Positions 28,666-38,236 of a stretch of 64,000 nt of DNA are shown in pieces. The stretch spans positions 124,001 to 188,000 of the forward strand of contig NZ_JAAXOX010000003.1 in assembly GCF_012396125.1 (NCBI RefSeq), written 5' to 3'. Within the stretch, counting starts at the first letter, position 1; each line of letters begins with the position of its first letter. The stretch comes from Cellulomonas denverensis (GTDB lineage: Bacteria; Actinomycetota; Actinomycetes; Actinomycetales; Cellulomonadaceae). The notes under the pieces are model-generated. The model saw nothing but the letters and a program-made list of their open reading frames with translations, did no database searches and was not told where the DNA came from. Made by a program: the position numbers and the translations under genes.

Positions 28666-29656
28666 GCGCGGCCCGGCGGTCGCGGCGGGCGCCGGACCAG
28701 ATCCGGCGCCGCTCGCCGAGGGTGCGGGGCAGCCGGAGCAGGGCGTCCCGCAGTCCCCGGGCCCGCGGGGCCAGTTCGGCCCGGGGACCGCGCACTGCGC
28801 ATCGGGCGAGTCCGGCGAGCTGGCGCAGCCACGAGGTCAGCACCATGCCTGCCGGGGCGTGCCGGGTGACCACGGTGAGCGAGTTGCGGGTGTTCTGGTA
28901 CCGGAACAGCGGCGAGGCCGTCCCGGAGCTCGCCGAGTGCAGGTGCTCCACCTCGGCGGCGCGCACGTAGCGGATGTCGTAGCCCGCGGCGCGCAGCTTC
29001 CAGGACAGGTCGGTGTCCTCGTAGTAGAGGAACAGGCCGGCGTCGATCCCGCCCACCGACCGGACCGCCGGCCAGGACAGTGCCGCCGCACCGCCGCAGA
29101 AGCCGAAGACCTCCGGGTCGGCGTGCTCGGCGTCGTCCGGGGTGAGCCAGTCCCGGTCCCGGCCGGAGCCGTCGGCGGCGACCAGGTTGCCGGTGGAGTT
29201 GACCAGCCGGATGCCGTCGGTGGCGGGCTGCCAGGGGGAGCGGCCGTCCGGGGAGTCCGGCACCGGGTGGGCGGTGCGGCGGTAGCGTCCGGCCAGCATG
29301 ATCCGAGCGGTGGTGGCGGCCAGACTCCCGGGGTCGCGGAGCGGGTCGACCAGGGCGGCCAGCGCGCCGGGCAGCATCCGGGCATCGTTGTTCAGCAGCA
29401 CCGCGACGTCGCCGTCGAAGTCCCGCAGCCCGCGCTCGACCCCGCCCGCGAAGCCGAGATTGGTCCCGGCCTCGATCACCCGCACCCCCGGGTAGTCGCG
29501 GGCCAGCAGCTCCAGGGTGCCGTCGGTGGAGCCGTTGTCCAGCACCACGACCTCGACCTCGGCCTCCGGGACCTCCTGGGACAGCAGCGAGTCCAGGCAG
29601 GGTGGCAGCAGTGCCGCGGCCTGCCAGGTGACCACCAGGGCGCGGACCCGGATCAC
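28628..29656 (-). CDS. GT2 glycosyltransferase, rhamnosyltransferase-like (WbbL-related)
   Basis: Cytoplasmic GT2 enzyme of 342 residues. The GT-A domain shows LVVTWQAAALLPP, VVLDNGSTDGT near 37-47, NLGFAGGVERG near 66-76, LLNNDARMLP near 88-97 and the YYEDTDLSWKLR acceptor motif, a set typical of WbbL/RfbF-like rhamnosyltransferases. The last 100 residues are basic and helical. The GTG overlaps the stop of the upstream GT4 gene (GTGA); it is the last gene of the rmlA-gmd-gmd-GT4-GT2 run. Its 3-prime end overlaps the convergent DPM-like gene by 38 bases. A rhamnose donor fits the nearby pathway but is not proven by sequence. Confidence 0.88.
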   Translation of the reverse strand: MIRVRALVVTWQAAALLPPCLDSLLSQEVPEAEVEVVVLDNGSTDGTLELLARDYPGVRVIEAGTNLGFAGGVERGLRDFDGDVAVLLNNDARMLPGALAALVDPLRDPGSLAATTARIMLAGRYRRTAHPVPDSPDGRSPWQPATDGIRLVNSTGNLVAADGSGRDRDWLTPDDAEHADPEVFGFCGGAAALSWPAVRSVGGIDAGLFLYYEDTDLSWKLRAAGYDIRYVRAAEVEHLHSASSGTASPLFRYQNTRNSLTVVTRHAPAGMVLTSWLRQLAGLARCAVRGPRAELAPRARGLRDALLRLPRTLGERRRIWSGARRDRRAALSPVRTAGTALP

Positions 29657-30738
29657 AGCAGCTCCCGGTAGGCCGCCAGGTGCTGTTCGGCGGTCACCGC
29701 CCAGCTCGACCCGGCGGCGCGTTCGGTGGCCAGGGCGGACCAGCGGTCGTGTTCGGGTCCGGCCGCGCGGAGCAGGGCGGCGGCCAGCGCCTCGGGATCG
29801 CGGGGGTCGACCAGCAGCCCGGCGCCCTCGGTGAACTCGGCCATCGAGGTCCCGGCGGAGGTCACCACGGGCGTGCCGTGTGCCATCGCCTCCAGCACCG
29901 GCATCCCGAAGCCCTCCCACAGCGACGGGAAGGCGAACACCCGCGCGGCGGCGTAGGCCACATGCAGCTCGTCCAGCTCCAGCCGGCCCGGCCGGTGCAC
30001 CCGGTCGCGCAGCGGCCCGGCCAGCCAGCGGTCCAGCTCGGCGCCGGACTCGCCCCAACCGGCCGGCCCGGCCAGCACCAGGTCCAGGTCGCTGTCCGCC
30101 GCGACCCGCTCGAAGGCGGCCAGCAGCACCGGCAGGTTCTTCCGGGGCTCGACGGTGCCGCACCAGAACACGTACGGCCGGTCCAGGCCGAGCCGGTCCC
30201 GGATCGCGGCGGCGCGCTCCGGGGCGATCTCCGGCACCCGCACCCCGTGCGGGATCACCCGGATCCGGCCGGGGTCGAAGCCCTCGGCCACGCAGTCCTC
30301 GGCGGTGGTGCGGGAGGGCACGATCACCAGGTCCGCCTCCCGCCGGGTCAGATCCATCGCGCGGCGGAAGTAGCGGTTGCCGCGCGGGGTGAAGTGCTCC
30401 GGCGTGCGCAGGAACGCCAGGTCGTGCACGGTGACCACCAGCGGGCCTCGGCTCGGCGGGACCGCCCAGGTGGTGGCGTGCACCAGGTCCGGGCGGCCGG
30501 GCACGTGCGGGCGGCGCAGCCGGTTCCAGGACTCGTACAGCGCCGGGCGGGGGAGAGCCGAGGTCAGGACGGGGATGCCGAGGTCCTGCTCCGGCACCGT
30601 GCGATGCCCGCGCGCCGCGACGCCGACCAGCGGGGTCAGTCCGCGCAGTTCGGCGACCAGCTCTCGGATGTAGGTCCCGGAACCGCCCGGGGCCGGCTGC
30701 CAGAGCTGCTCGACGGTGAGCGCGACCCGCGGACTCAC
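29653..30738 (-). CDS. GT4-family glycosyltransferase (mannosyl/rhamnosyl type)
   Basis: GT-B fold glycosyltransferase of 361 residues. The N-terminal domain has the APGGSGTYIREL loop; the C-terminal domain has FWCGTVEPRKNLPVLL near 190-205 and FPSLWEGFGMPVLEAMAHG near 270-288, which contains the GT4 E-x7-E motif. These motifs match GDP-mannose- or GDP-deoxyhexose-using GT4 enzymes such as WbaZ-like and MtfB-like proteins. It is coupled by 4-base overlaps to the GMD-like gene upstream and to the GT2 gene downstream, so it probably uses the GDP-sugar made by the two preceding enzymes. Acceptor unknown. Confidence 0.9.
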   Translation of the reverse strand: MSPRVALTVEQLWQPAPGGSGTYIRELVAELRGLTPLVGVAARGHRTVPEQDLGIPVLTSALPRPALYESWNRLRRPHVPGRPDLVHATTWAVPPSRGPLVVTVHDLAFLRTPEHFTPRGNRYFRRAMDLTRREADLVIVPSRTTAEDCVAEGFDPGRIRVIPHGVRVPEIAPERAAAIRDRLGLDRPYVFWCGTVEPRKNLPVLLAAFERVAADSDLDLVLAGPAGWGESGAELDRWLAGPLRDRVHRPGRLELDELHVAYAAARVFAFPSLWEGFGMPVLEAMAHGTPVVTSAGTSMAEFTEGAGLLVDPRDPEALAAALLRAAGPEHDRWSALATERAAGSSWAVTAEQHLAAYRELL

Positions 30739-31685
30739 CCCAGCAGCTCCAGGTCGTGGTCGACCATCGCGGCCACCACCGCGTCGAAGTCCCGGGTGGG
30801 CGCCCAGCCGAGCAGCGTCCGGGCCCGGGTCGCGTCACCGACCATCAGGCCGGCATCGGCCGGGCGGACGAAAGCGGGGTCGGTGGCCAGCCGCGACTCT
30901 GGGTCGGCGACCCCGGCGCGCCGCAGCGCGCTCAACGCGAAGTCCCGCACCGTGTGCGTGACCCCGGTGGCGACGACGGCGTCGATCGGCTCGTCGTGCC
31001 GGGCCAGCCGGATCAAGGCGTCCACGTAGTCCGGAGCCCAGCCCCAGTCGCGCCGGGCCTCCAGATTGCCCAGGGTGAGCATCCCGTCCCCCTCGCGCGC
31101 GATCTGCGCGGCCCGCTGGGTGATCTTGCGGGTGACGAAGGTCGGCGGGCGTCGCGGGGACTCGTGGTTGAACAGGATGCCCGCGGAGGCGTGCAGCCCG
31201 CGGGCTCGGTAGATCGCGACCATATGGTGGGCGTAAGCCTTCGCCGCGCCGTAGGGATTCACCGGGGCGATCGGGGCGGACTCGTCCTGCGGGGCGGTCG
31301 GCGCGTCGCCGAAGATCTCCGCCGAGGAGGCCTGGACGAAGCGGACCGTGTCGCCGTGCGCCTGCTGCACCTGCCAGGCGGCTTCCAACAGGCTGGTCAC
31401 CGCCACGCCGGACAGCAGCGCGGTCAGCTCCGGCTCCTGCCAGGACACCGCCACCGAGCTGATGCCGGCCAGGTGGTACAGCTCGGTGGGGGCCAGGTCC
31501 AGCACCAGCCGACGCAGGGCATCCCGGTCGGCCAGATCGCCGGCGTGCGCATGCACTCCGGCGGGGACGGTGGCTTCGTCGCCGGGGCGCACCAGGCCGT
31601 GCACGGTGACGCCCTCGGCGACCAGGCGCTCGGCCAGGTAGGAGCCGTCCTGTCCGGTGACCCCGGTGATCAGGGCGACCGTCAT
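30735..31685 (-). CDS. GDP-mannose 4,6-dehydratase-family SDR (probable GDP-4-keto-6-deoxymannose reductase)
   Basis: NAD(P)-dependent SDR of 316 residues, a divergent paralogue of the GMD encoded just upstream. It has the [15 protein letters not shown] cofactor motif, a SSAEIFG catalytic motif, the [11 protein letters not shown]yr/Lys pair and the NHESPRR segment shared with GMD. Where two such genes are coupled, the second commonly reduces the 4-keto product to GDP-D-rhamnose (the Rmd role). I infer that job from order and divergence, not from a decisive residue. It overlaps neighbours by 4 bases on both sides. A second dehydratase with different cofactor preference is the alternative. Confidence 0.8.
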   Translation of the reverse strand: MTVALITGVTGQDGSYLAERLVAEGVTVHGLVRPGDEATVPAGVHAHAGDLADRDALRRLVLDLAPTELYHLAGISSVAVSWQEPELTALLSGVAVTSLLEAAWQVQQAHGDTVRFVQASSAEIFGDAPTAPQDESAPIAPVNPYGAAKAYAHHMVAIYRARGLHASAGILFNHESPRRPPTFVTRKITQRAAQIAREGDGMLTLGNLEARRDWGWAPDYVDALIRLARHDEPIDAVVATGVTHTVRDFALSALRRAGVADPESRLATDPAFVRPADAGLMVGDATRARTLLGWAPTRDFDAVVAAMVDHDLELLG

Positions 31686-32665
31686 GACATCCGGGCGCGC
31701 TGTTCGGCCAGGTCGTTGTCCACCATCATGTCCACCAGCTGGGTGAACCCGACCTGCGGCTCCCAGCCGAGCTGGGTGCGGGCCTTGGTGGAGTCGCCGA
31801 TCAGCAGGTCGACCTCCGCCGGGCGCATGAACCGCGGGTCCTGGGCGACGTACGGCGACCAGTCGGTGATCCCGACCCGGGCGAAGGCGACATCCAGCAG
31901 CTCGCGGATCGAGTGCGTCTCACCGGTGGAGACCACATAGTCGTCCGGGGTGTCCTGCTGCAGCATCCGCCACATCGCGTCGACGTAGTCCCCGGCGAAG
32001 CCCCAGTCCCGGCGGGCGTCCAGGTTGCCCAGGGTCAGCGAGTCCTGCAGGCCGAGCGAGATCCGGGCCACCGCCTGGGAGACCTTGCGGGTCACGAACT
32101 CCGGGCCCCGGCGGGGCGACTCGTGGTTGAACAGGATCCCGGACGAGGCGTGCATCCCGTAGGACTCGCGGTAGTTGATCGTCATGTAGTGGCCGAAGAC
32201 CTTGGCCACGCCGTAGGGCGAGCGCGGCCACAACAGCGTGGACTCGCTCTGCGGCACCTGCTGCACCTTGCCGAACATCTCCGAGGAGGACGCCTGGTAG
32301 AACCGCACCCGCGACGGGTCGTCACTGGCGTGCAGGCGCACCGCCTCCAGCATGTTCAGCACGCCCTTGCCGGTGACATCCGTGGTGAGCTGCGCGTTCT
32401 CCCACGAGTATGCCACGAAGCTGATCGCGCCCAGGTTGTAGACCTCGTCCGGCTCGGACTCGCCGAGCGCACGGAGCAGGCTCGACAGGTCGACCAGGTC
32501 CCCGGTGAGCAGCTTCACCTCGGGCACGACCTGGCGGACCAGGTCGATCTTCGGGTTGTTCTGTCCCCGCACCAGGCCGTAGACCTCGTAGCCCTTGCTC
32601 AGCAGCAGTTCGCTGAGGTAGAGGCCGTCCTGGCCGGTGATCCCGGTGATGAGTGCGCGTGCCAT
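31682..32665 (-). CDS. gmd: GDP-mannose 4,6-dehydratase
   Basis: Converts GDP-D-mannose to GDP-4-keto-6-deoxy-D-mannose. The 327-residue SDR has [15 protein letters not shown] at 7-21, [10 protein letters not shown] with the catalytic Ser/Glu, [12 protein letters not shown] with the Tyr/Lys pair, and [16 protein letters not shown], the GMD signature. The length is typical. ATG start at 32665 with TTAGGA upstream; 42 bases after rmlA. The stop overlaps the start of the reductase-like paralogue (ATGA). ManA, encoded at 50.9 kb, could feed mannose phosphate to this branch. Confidence 0.94.
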   Translation of the reverse strand: MARALITGITGQDGLYLSELLLSKGYEVYGLVRGQNNPKIDLVRQVVPEVKLLTGDLVDLSSLLRALGESEPDEVYNLGAISFVAYSWENAQLTTDVTGKGVLNMLEAVRLHASDDPSRVRFYQASSSEMFGKVQQVPQSESTLLWPRSPYGVAKVFGHYMTINYRESYGMHASSGILFNHESPRRGPEFVTRKVSQAVARISLGLQDSLTLGNLDARRDWGFAGDYVDAMWRMLQQDTPDDYVVSTGETHSIRELLDVAFARVGITDWSPYVAQDPRFMRPAEVDLLIGDSTKARTQLGWEPQVGFTQLVDMMVDNDLAEQRARMS

Positions 32666-32707
32666 GGTGTCCTAACTCGGTCTGATCAGGCGGAGGGGGA
32701 GGTGTGC

Positions 32708-33568
32708 TCAGTCGAGCAGGTCGATCAGGTACTGGCCGTAGCCGGACTTCACCAGCTTCTCGGCCCGGACCCGCAGCTCGTCGTCGGTGAGGAAGCCGCG
32801 GCGCCAGGCGACCTCCTCCGGTGACCCGACCTTGAGGCCCTGCCGGGACTCGATCGTCCGCACGAAGTCGGAGGCCTCCAGCAGCGAGTCGAACGTGCCG
32901 GTGTCCAGCCACGCGGTGCCGCGGGGGAGCACCTCGACCTGCAGCCGGCCCTGCTCCAGGTAGGCCCGGTTCACGTCGGTGATCTCGTACTCGCCGCGGG
33001 CGGAGGGCTTGAGGTCCCTGGCGATCTGGATCACGTCGTTGTCATAGAAGTACAGCCCCGGGACCGCGTAGTTGCTGCGCGGCTCCTTCGGCTTCTCCTC
33101 CAGGGAGAGCGCCTTGAAGTCCTCGTCGAACTCGACCACGCCGTAGGCGGTCGGGTCGGCCACCCGGTAGGCGAAGACCGCGCCGCCGTCGATGTTCTCG
33201 AAGCGCTGCAGCCGGGTCCCCAGCCCCGGGCCGTAGAAGATGTTGTCCCCGAGCACCAGGGCGGCGGAGTCGTTCCCGACGAAGTCCGCCCCGATCACGA
33301 AGGCCTGCGCCAGCCCGTTCGGCTCCGGCTGGGTGGCGAAGCTGATCGAGATGCCGAACTGCGACCCGTCGCCGAGCAGCCGGTGGAAGGACTCGGCGTC
33401 GTGCGGGGTGGTGATGATCAGGACGTCCCGGATACCCGCCAGGATCAGCGTGGACAGCGGGTAGTAGATCATCGGCTTGTCGTACACCGGGACGAGCTGC
33501 TTGCTGACGCCCTGGGTGATCGGGTGCAGTCGGGTGCCGGATCCACCGGCCAGGATGATGCCGCGCAT
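32708..33568 (-). CDS. rmlA: Glucose-1-phosphate thymidylyltransferase
   Basis: First enzyme of dTDP-L-rhamnose synthesis: dTTP plus glucose-1-phosphate to dTDP-glucose. The 286-residue protein starts at the nucleotide-binding loop ([14 protein letters not shown]) and shows [17 protein letters not shown] near 22-38, a conserved GDNIFYG motif near 108 and [16 protein letters not shown] near 150-165. The ATG at 33568 matches the usual start; an in-frame ATG at 33607 would add 13 unrelated residues. It heads the rmlA-gmd-gmd-GT4-GT2 run, thus combining dTDP- and GDP-sugar branches in one transcript. Confidence 0.96.
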   Translation of the reverse strand: MRGIILAGGSGTRLHPITQGVSKQLVPVYDKPMIYYPLSTLILAGIRDVLIITTPHDAESFHRLLGDGSQFGISISFATQPEPNGLAQAFVIGADFVGNDSAALVLGDNIFYGPGLGTRLQRFENIDGGAVFAYRVADPTAYGVVEFDEDFKALSLEEKPKEPRSNYAVPGLYFYDNDVIQIARDLKPSARGEYEITDVNRAYLEQGRLQVEVLPRGTAWLDTGTFDSLLEASDFVRTIESRQGLKVGSPEEVAWRRGFLTDDELRVRAEKLVKSGYGQYLIDLLD

Positions 33569-33626
33569 CCGGCCATTGTGTCGTATCCCGGCGGCCGGTG
33601 TGGTCATCGGTGGTCCCGGCGCCCGG

Positions 33627-35218
33627 TCACGGCACGGTCACCGAGGCGCAGCCGATCAGCGGGTTGGTGCCACCGGTGCTGTCGATCGCATAGGTGCAGA
33701 CCTGGTGGGAGCCCGAGGACCAGCCACCGGAGGCCTGGTTCACCGGGCGTGCCAGGACCGTGTCGTAACCGTGCAGCGGGCCCATGTGGTGCTCGTTGTC
33801 CACATCCGGCCGGGACACGTTCGCCCGGACCTCGGCCTGCCAGGCGCCGTCGACCCAGATGTGGACCCGGATCGCCCCGGTGGTGTCCGGGTCGATCGCC
33901 CAGCCACGCACCTGGATGCCGGCCGAGGAGGCGGACAGCGGGTCGAGGGCGCCGAAGGCGGTGCCGTTGACCGTCACGGTCTTGCAGCCGATCCGCGGGT
34001 TCCCGCCGCCGGAGGAGTCGATGGCGTAGACGCAGACCTCGTGCTGGCCGCGGGTGGCGGCGATCACCGCGGAGTAGCCGTGGTTCGGGCCCATCCCGTA
34101 GGCGCGGTCGACGTCGTTGCGGACGCCGTCGGCGGTGAGCGCCTGGACGCTCTTGCCGTCGACGTAGACGTGCACCCGGATCGGGTCACGGGTGTCCGGG
34201 TCCAGCGCCCAGCCGGACACGGTGAACTGCTCCATGCCGCCGGTGACCGAGTCCAGGGCACCCCGCGGGGTCTGGTTCACCACCGTGACCGTCTTGCAGC
34301 CGAAGCGGGGGTTCCCGCCGCCGTTGCTGTCGATGGCGTAGGTGCAGACCTCGTGGGTGCCGGCCGCCACGGTGATGGTGGCGTCGAAGCCGTGGTTCGG
34401 ACCCATCCCGTGCGCACGGTCGACATCATTGCGGACGCCGTCGGCGGTGAGCGCCTGGACGCTCTTGCCGTCGACGTAGACGTGCACCCGGATCGGGTCA
34501 CGGGTGTCCGGGTCCAGCGCCCAGCCACGGACCCGGATCGAGGACGGGCCGGTGGCGGTGACCGCGTCCAGGGAACCGATGGGGGTCTTGTTGTTCACCG
34601 TGACCGTCTTGCAGCCGAAGCGGGGGTTCCCGCCGCCGTTGCTGTCGATGGCGTAGGTGCACACCTCGTGCGTACCGGAGGCTACCGAGACCGTGGTGGA
34701 GAACCCGTGGTTCGGGCCCTTGCCGTAGGCGCGGTCGACGTCATTGCGGACGCCGTCGGCGGTGAGCGCCTGGACGCTCTTGCCGTCGACATAGACGTGC
34801 ACCCGGATCGGGTCACGGGTGTCCGGATCCAGCGCCCAGCCACGGACCTGGACCGTTCCGGGGCCGGTGGCGGTGACCGCGTCCAGCGAACCGATCGGGG
34901 TCTGGTTCACCACGGCGACCGTCGAGCAGCCCAGCAGGGGGTTGGTGCCGCCGTTGGCGTCGATGGCGTAGACGCACACCTGATGGGAGCCCGCCGCCAT
35001 CCCGATCGTGGCATCGAAGCCGTGCGCCGAGCCCCGGCCGTAGGCCGCCCCGACATCCGGGCGGGAGGTGTTCGCGGTGAGCGCCTGGGTGGCGCGGCCG
35101 TCGACGTAGACGTGTACCCGGATCGAGTCCGCGGTGTCCGGGTCGAAGGCCCAGCCGCGCACCCGCACCGTACCGGCGGAGACCGCGGAGACCTGGTCCA
35201 GAGAACCGATCGGCGCGC
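33627..35218 (-). repeat. Five tandem ~104-residue protein repeats
   Basis: Repeat units begin near 35218, 34901, 34586, 34271 and 33957 (minus strand), giving periods of 312-317 bases. Each encodes a probable beta-sandwich module starting (T/A)PIGSLD or similar and ending GCKTVTV or similar. Units 2, 3 and 4 are nearly identical; units 1 and 5 are divergent. Confidence 0.9.
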
Positions 35219-36017
35219 GCTGGTTCGTGCTGCCGAACCAATCGGTGAAGTAGTTCCAGAAGTTGCGGTTGCCGTAGGACGAACAGGAGTCGCCGGTGCC
35301 GTAGCCGGCGGCCAGGGCGGCCTTGTTCGGCTGGTACGGGGTGTAGTTGTACAGGCTCGCGGTGGCCTGGTTCTGGATGTAGACCGCCGACGATCCGCAG
35401 GCAGCGGAGGGGTGGTACAGCACGTTGTTCGTCATCCCTGCCCGGTGCGAGTACCGGGAGGGGTTCGCGGCGTACAGCTGGAACTGGCGGGCGGCCAGGT
35501 AGACCTGGTTGCCGAAGCCGAAGTACTGGGTGTCACACGCGGCGGTGTCCGGGCAGCCGAAGCCCAGCGCCTTCTGGTAGACAGCGGCGGACTTGCCGGC
35601 GGTCGCTGTGACCAGGCCCTGCTCCTTCTGCAGTGTCACCAGCAGCACCTGCGGGTTGATGCCGCAAGCGGTCGCGACCTTCGCGATGATCTGCGCTGCC
35701 GACTCCGAGCCGGAACCGGCGTAGGCCTTGCAGTAGGAGTCGGCGCTCCGGGTGGTGGTGGCCTGGCGGTAGTCCTTGAGGCAGGTGTTCCCGGAGGCCG
35801 GGGAGCAGTTCGCCCCCTTGGTGTCGAGGAAGGCCTGGATGTCGGCCGCGGACATCGAACCGGCATCGTAGAAGATGCTGTCGCTGATGATCATGCCCGG
35901 GTCGAACTGCCCGAGGTCGGCGGCCACGGCGTGGTCGGTGGGTGCCGACACGAGCATCGCCACCGCCATGGTCAGGGCGCCGAAGGCGGCGGCTGATCGG
36001 CGCAACAGGCGGCTCAT
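33627..36017 (-). CDS. Secreted protein with lysozyme-like N-terminal domain and five GWAxDPDT repeats
   Basis: Exported protein of 796 residues. A signal peptide covers about 1-33 (cleavage near AVA-A). Residues 38-265 form a cysteine-rich domain (eight cysteines) containing [17 protein letters not shown] at 120-136. This resembles the catalytic helix of lytic transglycosylases and other lysozyme-like enzymes, with E132 as the possible acid; that is inference. Residues 268-796 hold five tandem repeats of ~100 residues, each with a G-W-A-x-D-P-D-T motif, V-H-V-Y-V-D-G, a G-P-x-H-G segment and two cysteines. The same repeat occurs in the amidase at 36695-39670. The ATG overlaps the stop of the 185-residue anchored protein (TGATG), with GGAGGTG upstream. 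Probably a cell-wall-binding or remodelling protein. Confidence 0.88.
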   Translation of the reverse strand: MSRLLRRSAAAFGALTMAVAMLVSAPTDHAVAADLGQFDPGMIISDSIFYDAGSMSAADIQAFLDTKGANCSPASGNTCLKDYRQATTTRSADSYCKAYAGSGSESAAQIIAKVATACGINPQVLLVTLQKEQGLVTATAGKSAAVYQKALGFGCPDTAACDTQYFGFGNQVYLAARQFQLYAANPSRYSHRAGMTNNVLYHPSAACGSSAVYIQNQATASLYNYTPYQPNKAALAAGYGTGDSCSSYGNRNFWNYFTDWFGSTNQRAPIGSLDQVSAVSAGTVRVRGWAFDPDTADSIRVHVYVDGRATQALTANTSRPDVGAAYGRGSAHGFDATIGMAAGSHQVCVYAIDANGGTNPLLGCSTVAVVNQTPIGSLDAVTATGPGTVQVRGWALDPDTRDPIRVHVYVDGKSVQALTADGVRNDVDRAYGKGPNHGFSTTVSVASGTHEVCTYAIDSNGGGNPRFGCKTVTVNNKTPIGSLDAVTATGPSSIRVRGWALDPDTRDPIRVHVYVDGKSVQALTADGVRNDVDRAHGMGPNHGFDATITVAAGTHEVCTYAIDSNGGGNPRFGCKTVTVVNQTPRGALDSVTGGMEQFTVSGWALDPDTRDPIRVHVYVDGKSVQALTADGVRNDVDRAYGMGPNHGYSAVIAATRGQHEVCVYAIDSSGGGNPRIGCKTVTVNGTAFGALDPLSASSAGIQVRGWAIDPDTTGAIRVHIWVDGAWQAEVRANVSRPDVDNEHHMGPLHGYDTVLARPVNQASGGWSSGSHQVCTYAIDSTGGTNPLIGCASVTVP
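34117..34841 (-). repeat. Near-identical 98-base DNA direct repeats within units 2-4
   Basis: Blocks 34117-34214 and 34429-34526 are identical over 98 bases. Block 34744-34841 differs at only two positions that I can see. They encode the stretch from the [11 protein letters not shown] motif to NDV. Identity at synonymous sites indicates recent duplication or gene conversion. Confidence 0.9.
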
Positions 36018-36574
36018 CACGGCACCTCCACGGTGACGGCGGCACTGGTGCCGCGGGATCGGGGCGAGCTGTAGCCGACGACGGCCTGCCAGCTCCCGCT
36101 GCTCAGCTGGGTGCCGGGTACCGAGAGCTCCCCGCAGGAGGTGCTGGAGGCGTCCGCGAGTGCTGAACCCTGGGCGGTCACCGTGCCCCCGGGTCCGGTG
36201 AGGGTGAGGGTGCACACGCCGTCGGACTCGACGGTCGCCGCGTAGGCACCGACCTCGACCGCGGCCGAGGTCGTGTTCCAGCCGTAGTAGGTGGTCACGA
36301 CATCCACCGTCGCGGTGCCACCGCCGGGGGCGGCCGGCGTGGACGGCTCGGGGTCGAGCGCGGGGTCCTCGGCCGCGGGCGGCTCCTCGGTGGGCTCCGG
36401 GCTCGTGGTCACGGAGGGAGCCGGGGCGGGGGCCGCCGTGCTCGCGGTGGGTGAGGGGGAGACGGCGGGTTCCGGTTCCGCGGAACGCGACAGCCACCAC
36501 CAGACCGCGGCTCCTGCCGCGAGGAGGACGGCGATGGCCACGACGACGAGGGTCTGTTTGCGGGTCATGCGCAC
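36017..36574 (-). CDS. Membrane-anchored small surface protein, function unknown
   Basis: Protein of 185 residues (or 183 from the ATG two codons later) that I do not recognise. One membrane helix at 8-28, with a basic cytoplasmic start, then a disordered Pro/Ser/Thr/Glu-rich linker (31-85). A C-terminal beta-rich domain (about 86-185) has two cysteines, C121 and C147, that could form a disulfide in an Ig-like fold. It lacks a lipobox. GTG start with GAGAG upstream and a TAGGCT promoter box at 36611. The stop overlaps the start of the repeat protein, so the two are co-translated. Being anchored and coupled to a secreted repeat protein, it may be a docking or folding partner; that is inference. 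Confidence 0.75.
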   Translation of the reverse strand: MRMTRKQTLVVVAIAVLLAAGAAVWWWLSRSAEPEPAVSPSPTASTAAPAPAPSVTTSPEPTEEPPAAEDPALDPEPSTPAAPGGGTATVDVVTTYYGWNTTSAAVEVGAYAATVESDGVCTLTLTGPGGTVTAQGSALADASSTSCGELSVPGTQLSSGSWQAVVGYSSPRSRGTSAAVTVEVP

Positions 36575-36610
36575 GGTGAACTCTCGGGGAGGGGGAGGAT
36601 CGGCGCGGTC

Positions 36611-36616
36611 AGCCTA
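36611..36616 (-). promoter_or_regulatory. Candidate -10 element (TAGGCT) for the anchored/repeat protein pair
   Basis: TAGGCT on the minus strand would give a leader of about 30 bases with GAGAG before the GTG at 36574. It suggests this pair can be transcribed apart from the amidase upstream. Confidence 0.4.
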
Positions 36617-36694
36617 GGTCGACGGTGTCCGCCGGATGGTCAGCGGCACGCGCAATACCTCATTCTCGCCCGGTTTGCCCCGATTCGCCGCGGA

Positions 36695-38236
36695 TCAGTC
36701 GGTGACGTCCACCGTCATGCAGCCGAGGCGGGTGTTCGGCCCGACCGGCTGATTGATCGCGTAGGCGCACAGTTCGTGTCTGCCGGCGGCGGCCTGCACC
36801 GTGGTGTCGAAGCCGTGCATCCCATCGGTGCCCCGGGCGCGGCCCACATCGGGGCGGGACTGCTCGGCGCTCACCCGCTGCACGATGCCGCCGTCCAGGT
36901 AGAGGTGGACCGACACCGGTGTGTCCACATCGGTGTCCAGCGCCCAGCCGCGGACCCGCATCTGCCCGCCGCCCGACGGCGTCACCGCGTCCAGTGCCCC
37001 CACCGGGGCGGCATTCGTGACCGTCACGTCGCGGCAGGTGAGCAGCGGGTTCGAGCCCGTGGGCGTGTTGATCAGGTACAGGCAGACCTGGTGTCGCCCG
37101 GTGGACAGCGGGACCGAGCCGCTGAACCCGTGGTCGTCACCTTGGCCGTAGGCGCGGCCCACGTCGGTCCGGGTCCGGTCGGCGGTCAGTGCCTGGACGC
37201 TCGTGCCGTCGACGTAGACGTGCAGCCGAATCGGGTCGGTGGTGTCCGGGTCCAGGGCCCAGCCGGAGAAGGTCACCCCCTGGGCCGTGGACGACATCGT
37301 GTCCAGACGCCCGAACGGCGCGGCGTTCCGCACGGTGACGGTGCGGCAGAGCTTGGTGTTCGGGCCGCTGGGGGTGTTGATCAGGAAGAGGCAGACCTCG
37401 TGGGTGCCGTCCGCCACCGGCAGCGTGATCGCGAAGCCGTGCGCGTCGCCCAGACCGTGGGCCCTTCCGACGTCCGGCCGGGAACGATCGGCGGTCACCG
37501 CGGTCGTGCCCTTGCCGTCGACGTAGGCGTGCACCCGGATCGAGTCGGTGGTGTCCGGGTCCAGCGCCCAACCGGACAACGACACCGACCCGGCCGAGGT
37601 GGCTACCGCGTCGATCACACCCATCGGCGGCTTGCCCACGTCGACCGTGCGGCAGGTGAGCCGGACGTTGGCGCCGGCGGGCTGGTTGATCAGGTAGAGG
37701 CAGACCTCGTGCCGGCCGCCGGTGGCGTCGATGGTCGCGTCGAAGCCGTGGTTCGGGCCCTTGCCGTAGGCGCGGTCGATGTCCGGGCGGGGCTGGTCGG
37801 CGGTGAGCGCCTGTACCGCGCGTCCGTCCACGTAGACGTGCACCCGGATCGGGTCCCGGGTGTCCGGGTCGAGCGCCCAGCCGCGCACGGAGATGCTGGT
37901 GGGAGTCGTCCCGATCGCGTCCAGGTTGCCGATCGGAGCCGCGTTCTGCACGGTCAGCCAGTCGCAGGCGATCACCACATCCTGTCCCGCGCCGACGTTC
38001 CCGATCGACACGCAGACCAGGTGCCGCCCATTCCCGGCGGTCACGGTGCCGGAGAACCCGTGGTTCGGGCCCACCCCGAAGGAGGAAGCCACATCCGGCC
38101 GGCTCTGGTTCGCGGTCAGGGTCTGGACCGCCCCGTCCACGCTGACCCGGACCGGCAGCGCCACATCGGAGTCGGGGTCGAAGGCCCAGCCGCGCAGGGC
38201 GATGCCGCCGGAGGTCGCCGACAGCGAGTCCAGACT
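36695..38236 (-). repeat. Five GWAxDPDT-type repeats of the amidase
   Basis: Residues from about 479 to 991. The units are more diverged from each other than units 2-4 of the neighbouring repeat protein. In the first unit the motif reads GWAFDPDSD; in the last, GWALDTDVD. Confidence 0.88.

Noticed and set aside
29657-30838. Single 736-codon frame joining the GT2 gene with sequence upstream of it
   Set aside because: The upstream part is an out-of-frame reading of the GT4 gene. The two genes are separate, joined by a GTGA overlap, and each has complete domain motifs.
33569-33607. 13-residue N-terminal extension of RmlA
   Set aside because: The family starts at the nucleotide-binding loop, matching the ATG at 33568.
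33627-35218. Regularly spaced repeats suggesting a CRISPR-like or minisatellite array
   Set aside because: Period of 312-317 bases, in-frame and coding, with protein motifs conserved in every unit. No short palindromic repeat-spacer pattern and no cas gene.
33477-35996. 839-codon plus-strand open frame with an obvious internal repeat
   Set aside because: The repeat only reflects the minus-strand protein repeats. The composition is unlike a protein and no start signal is present.
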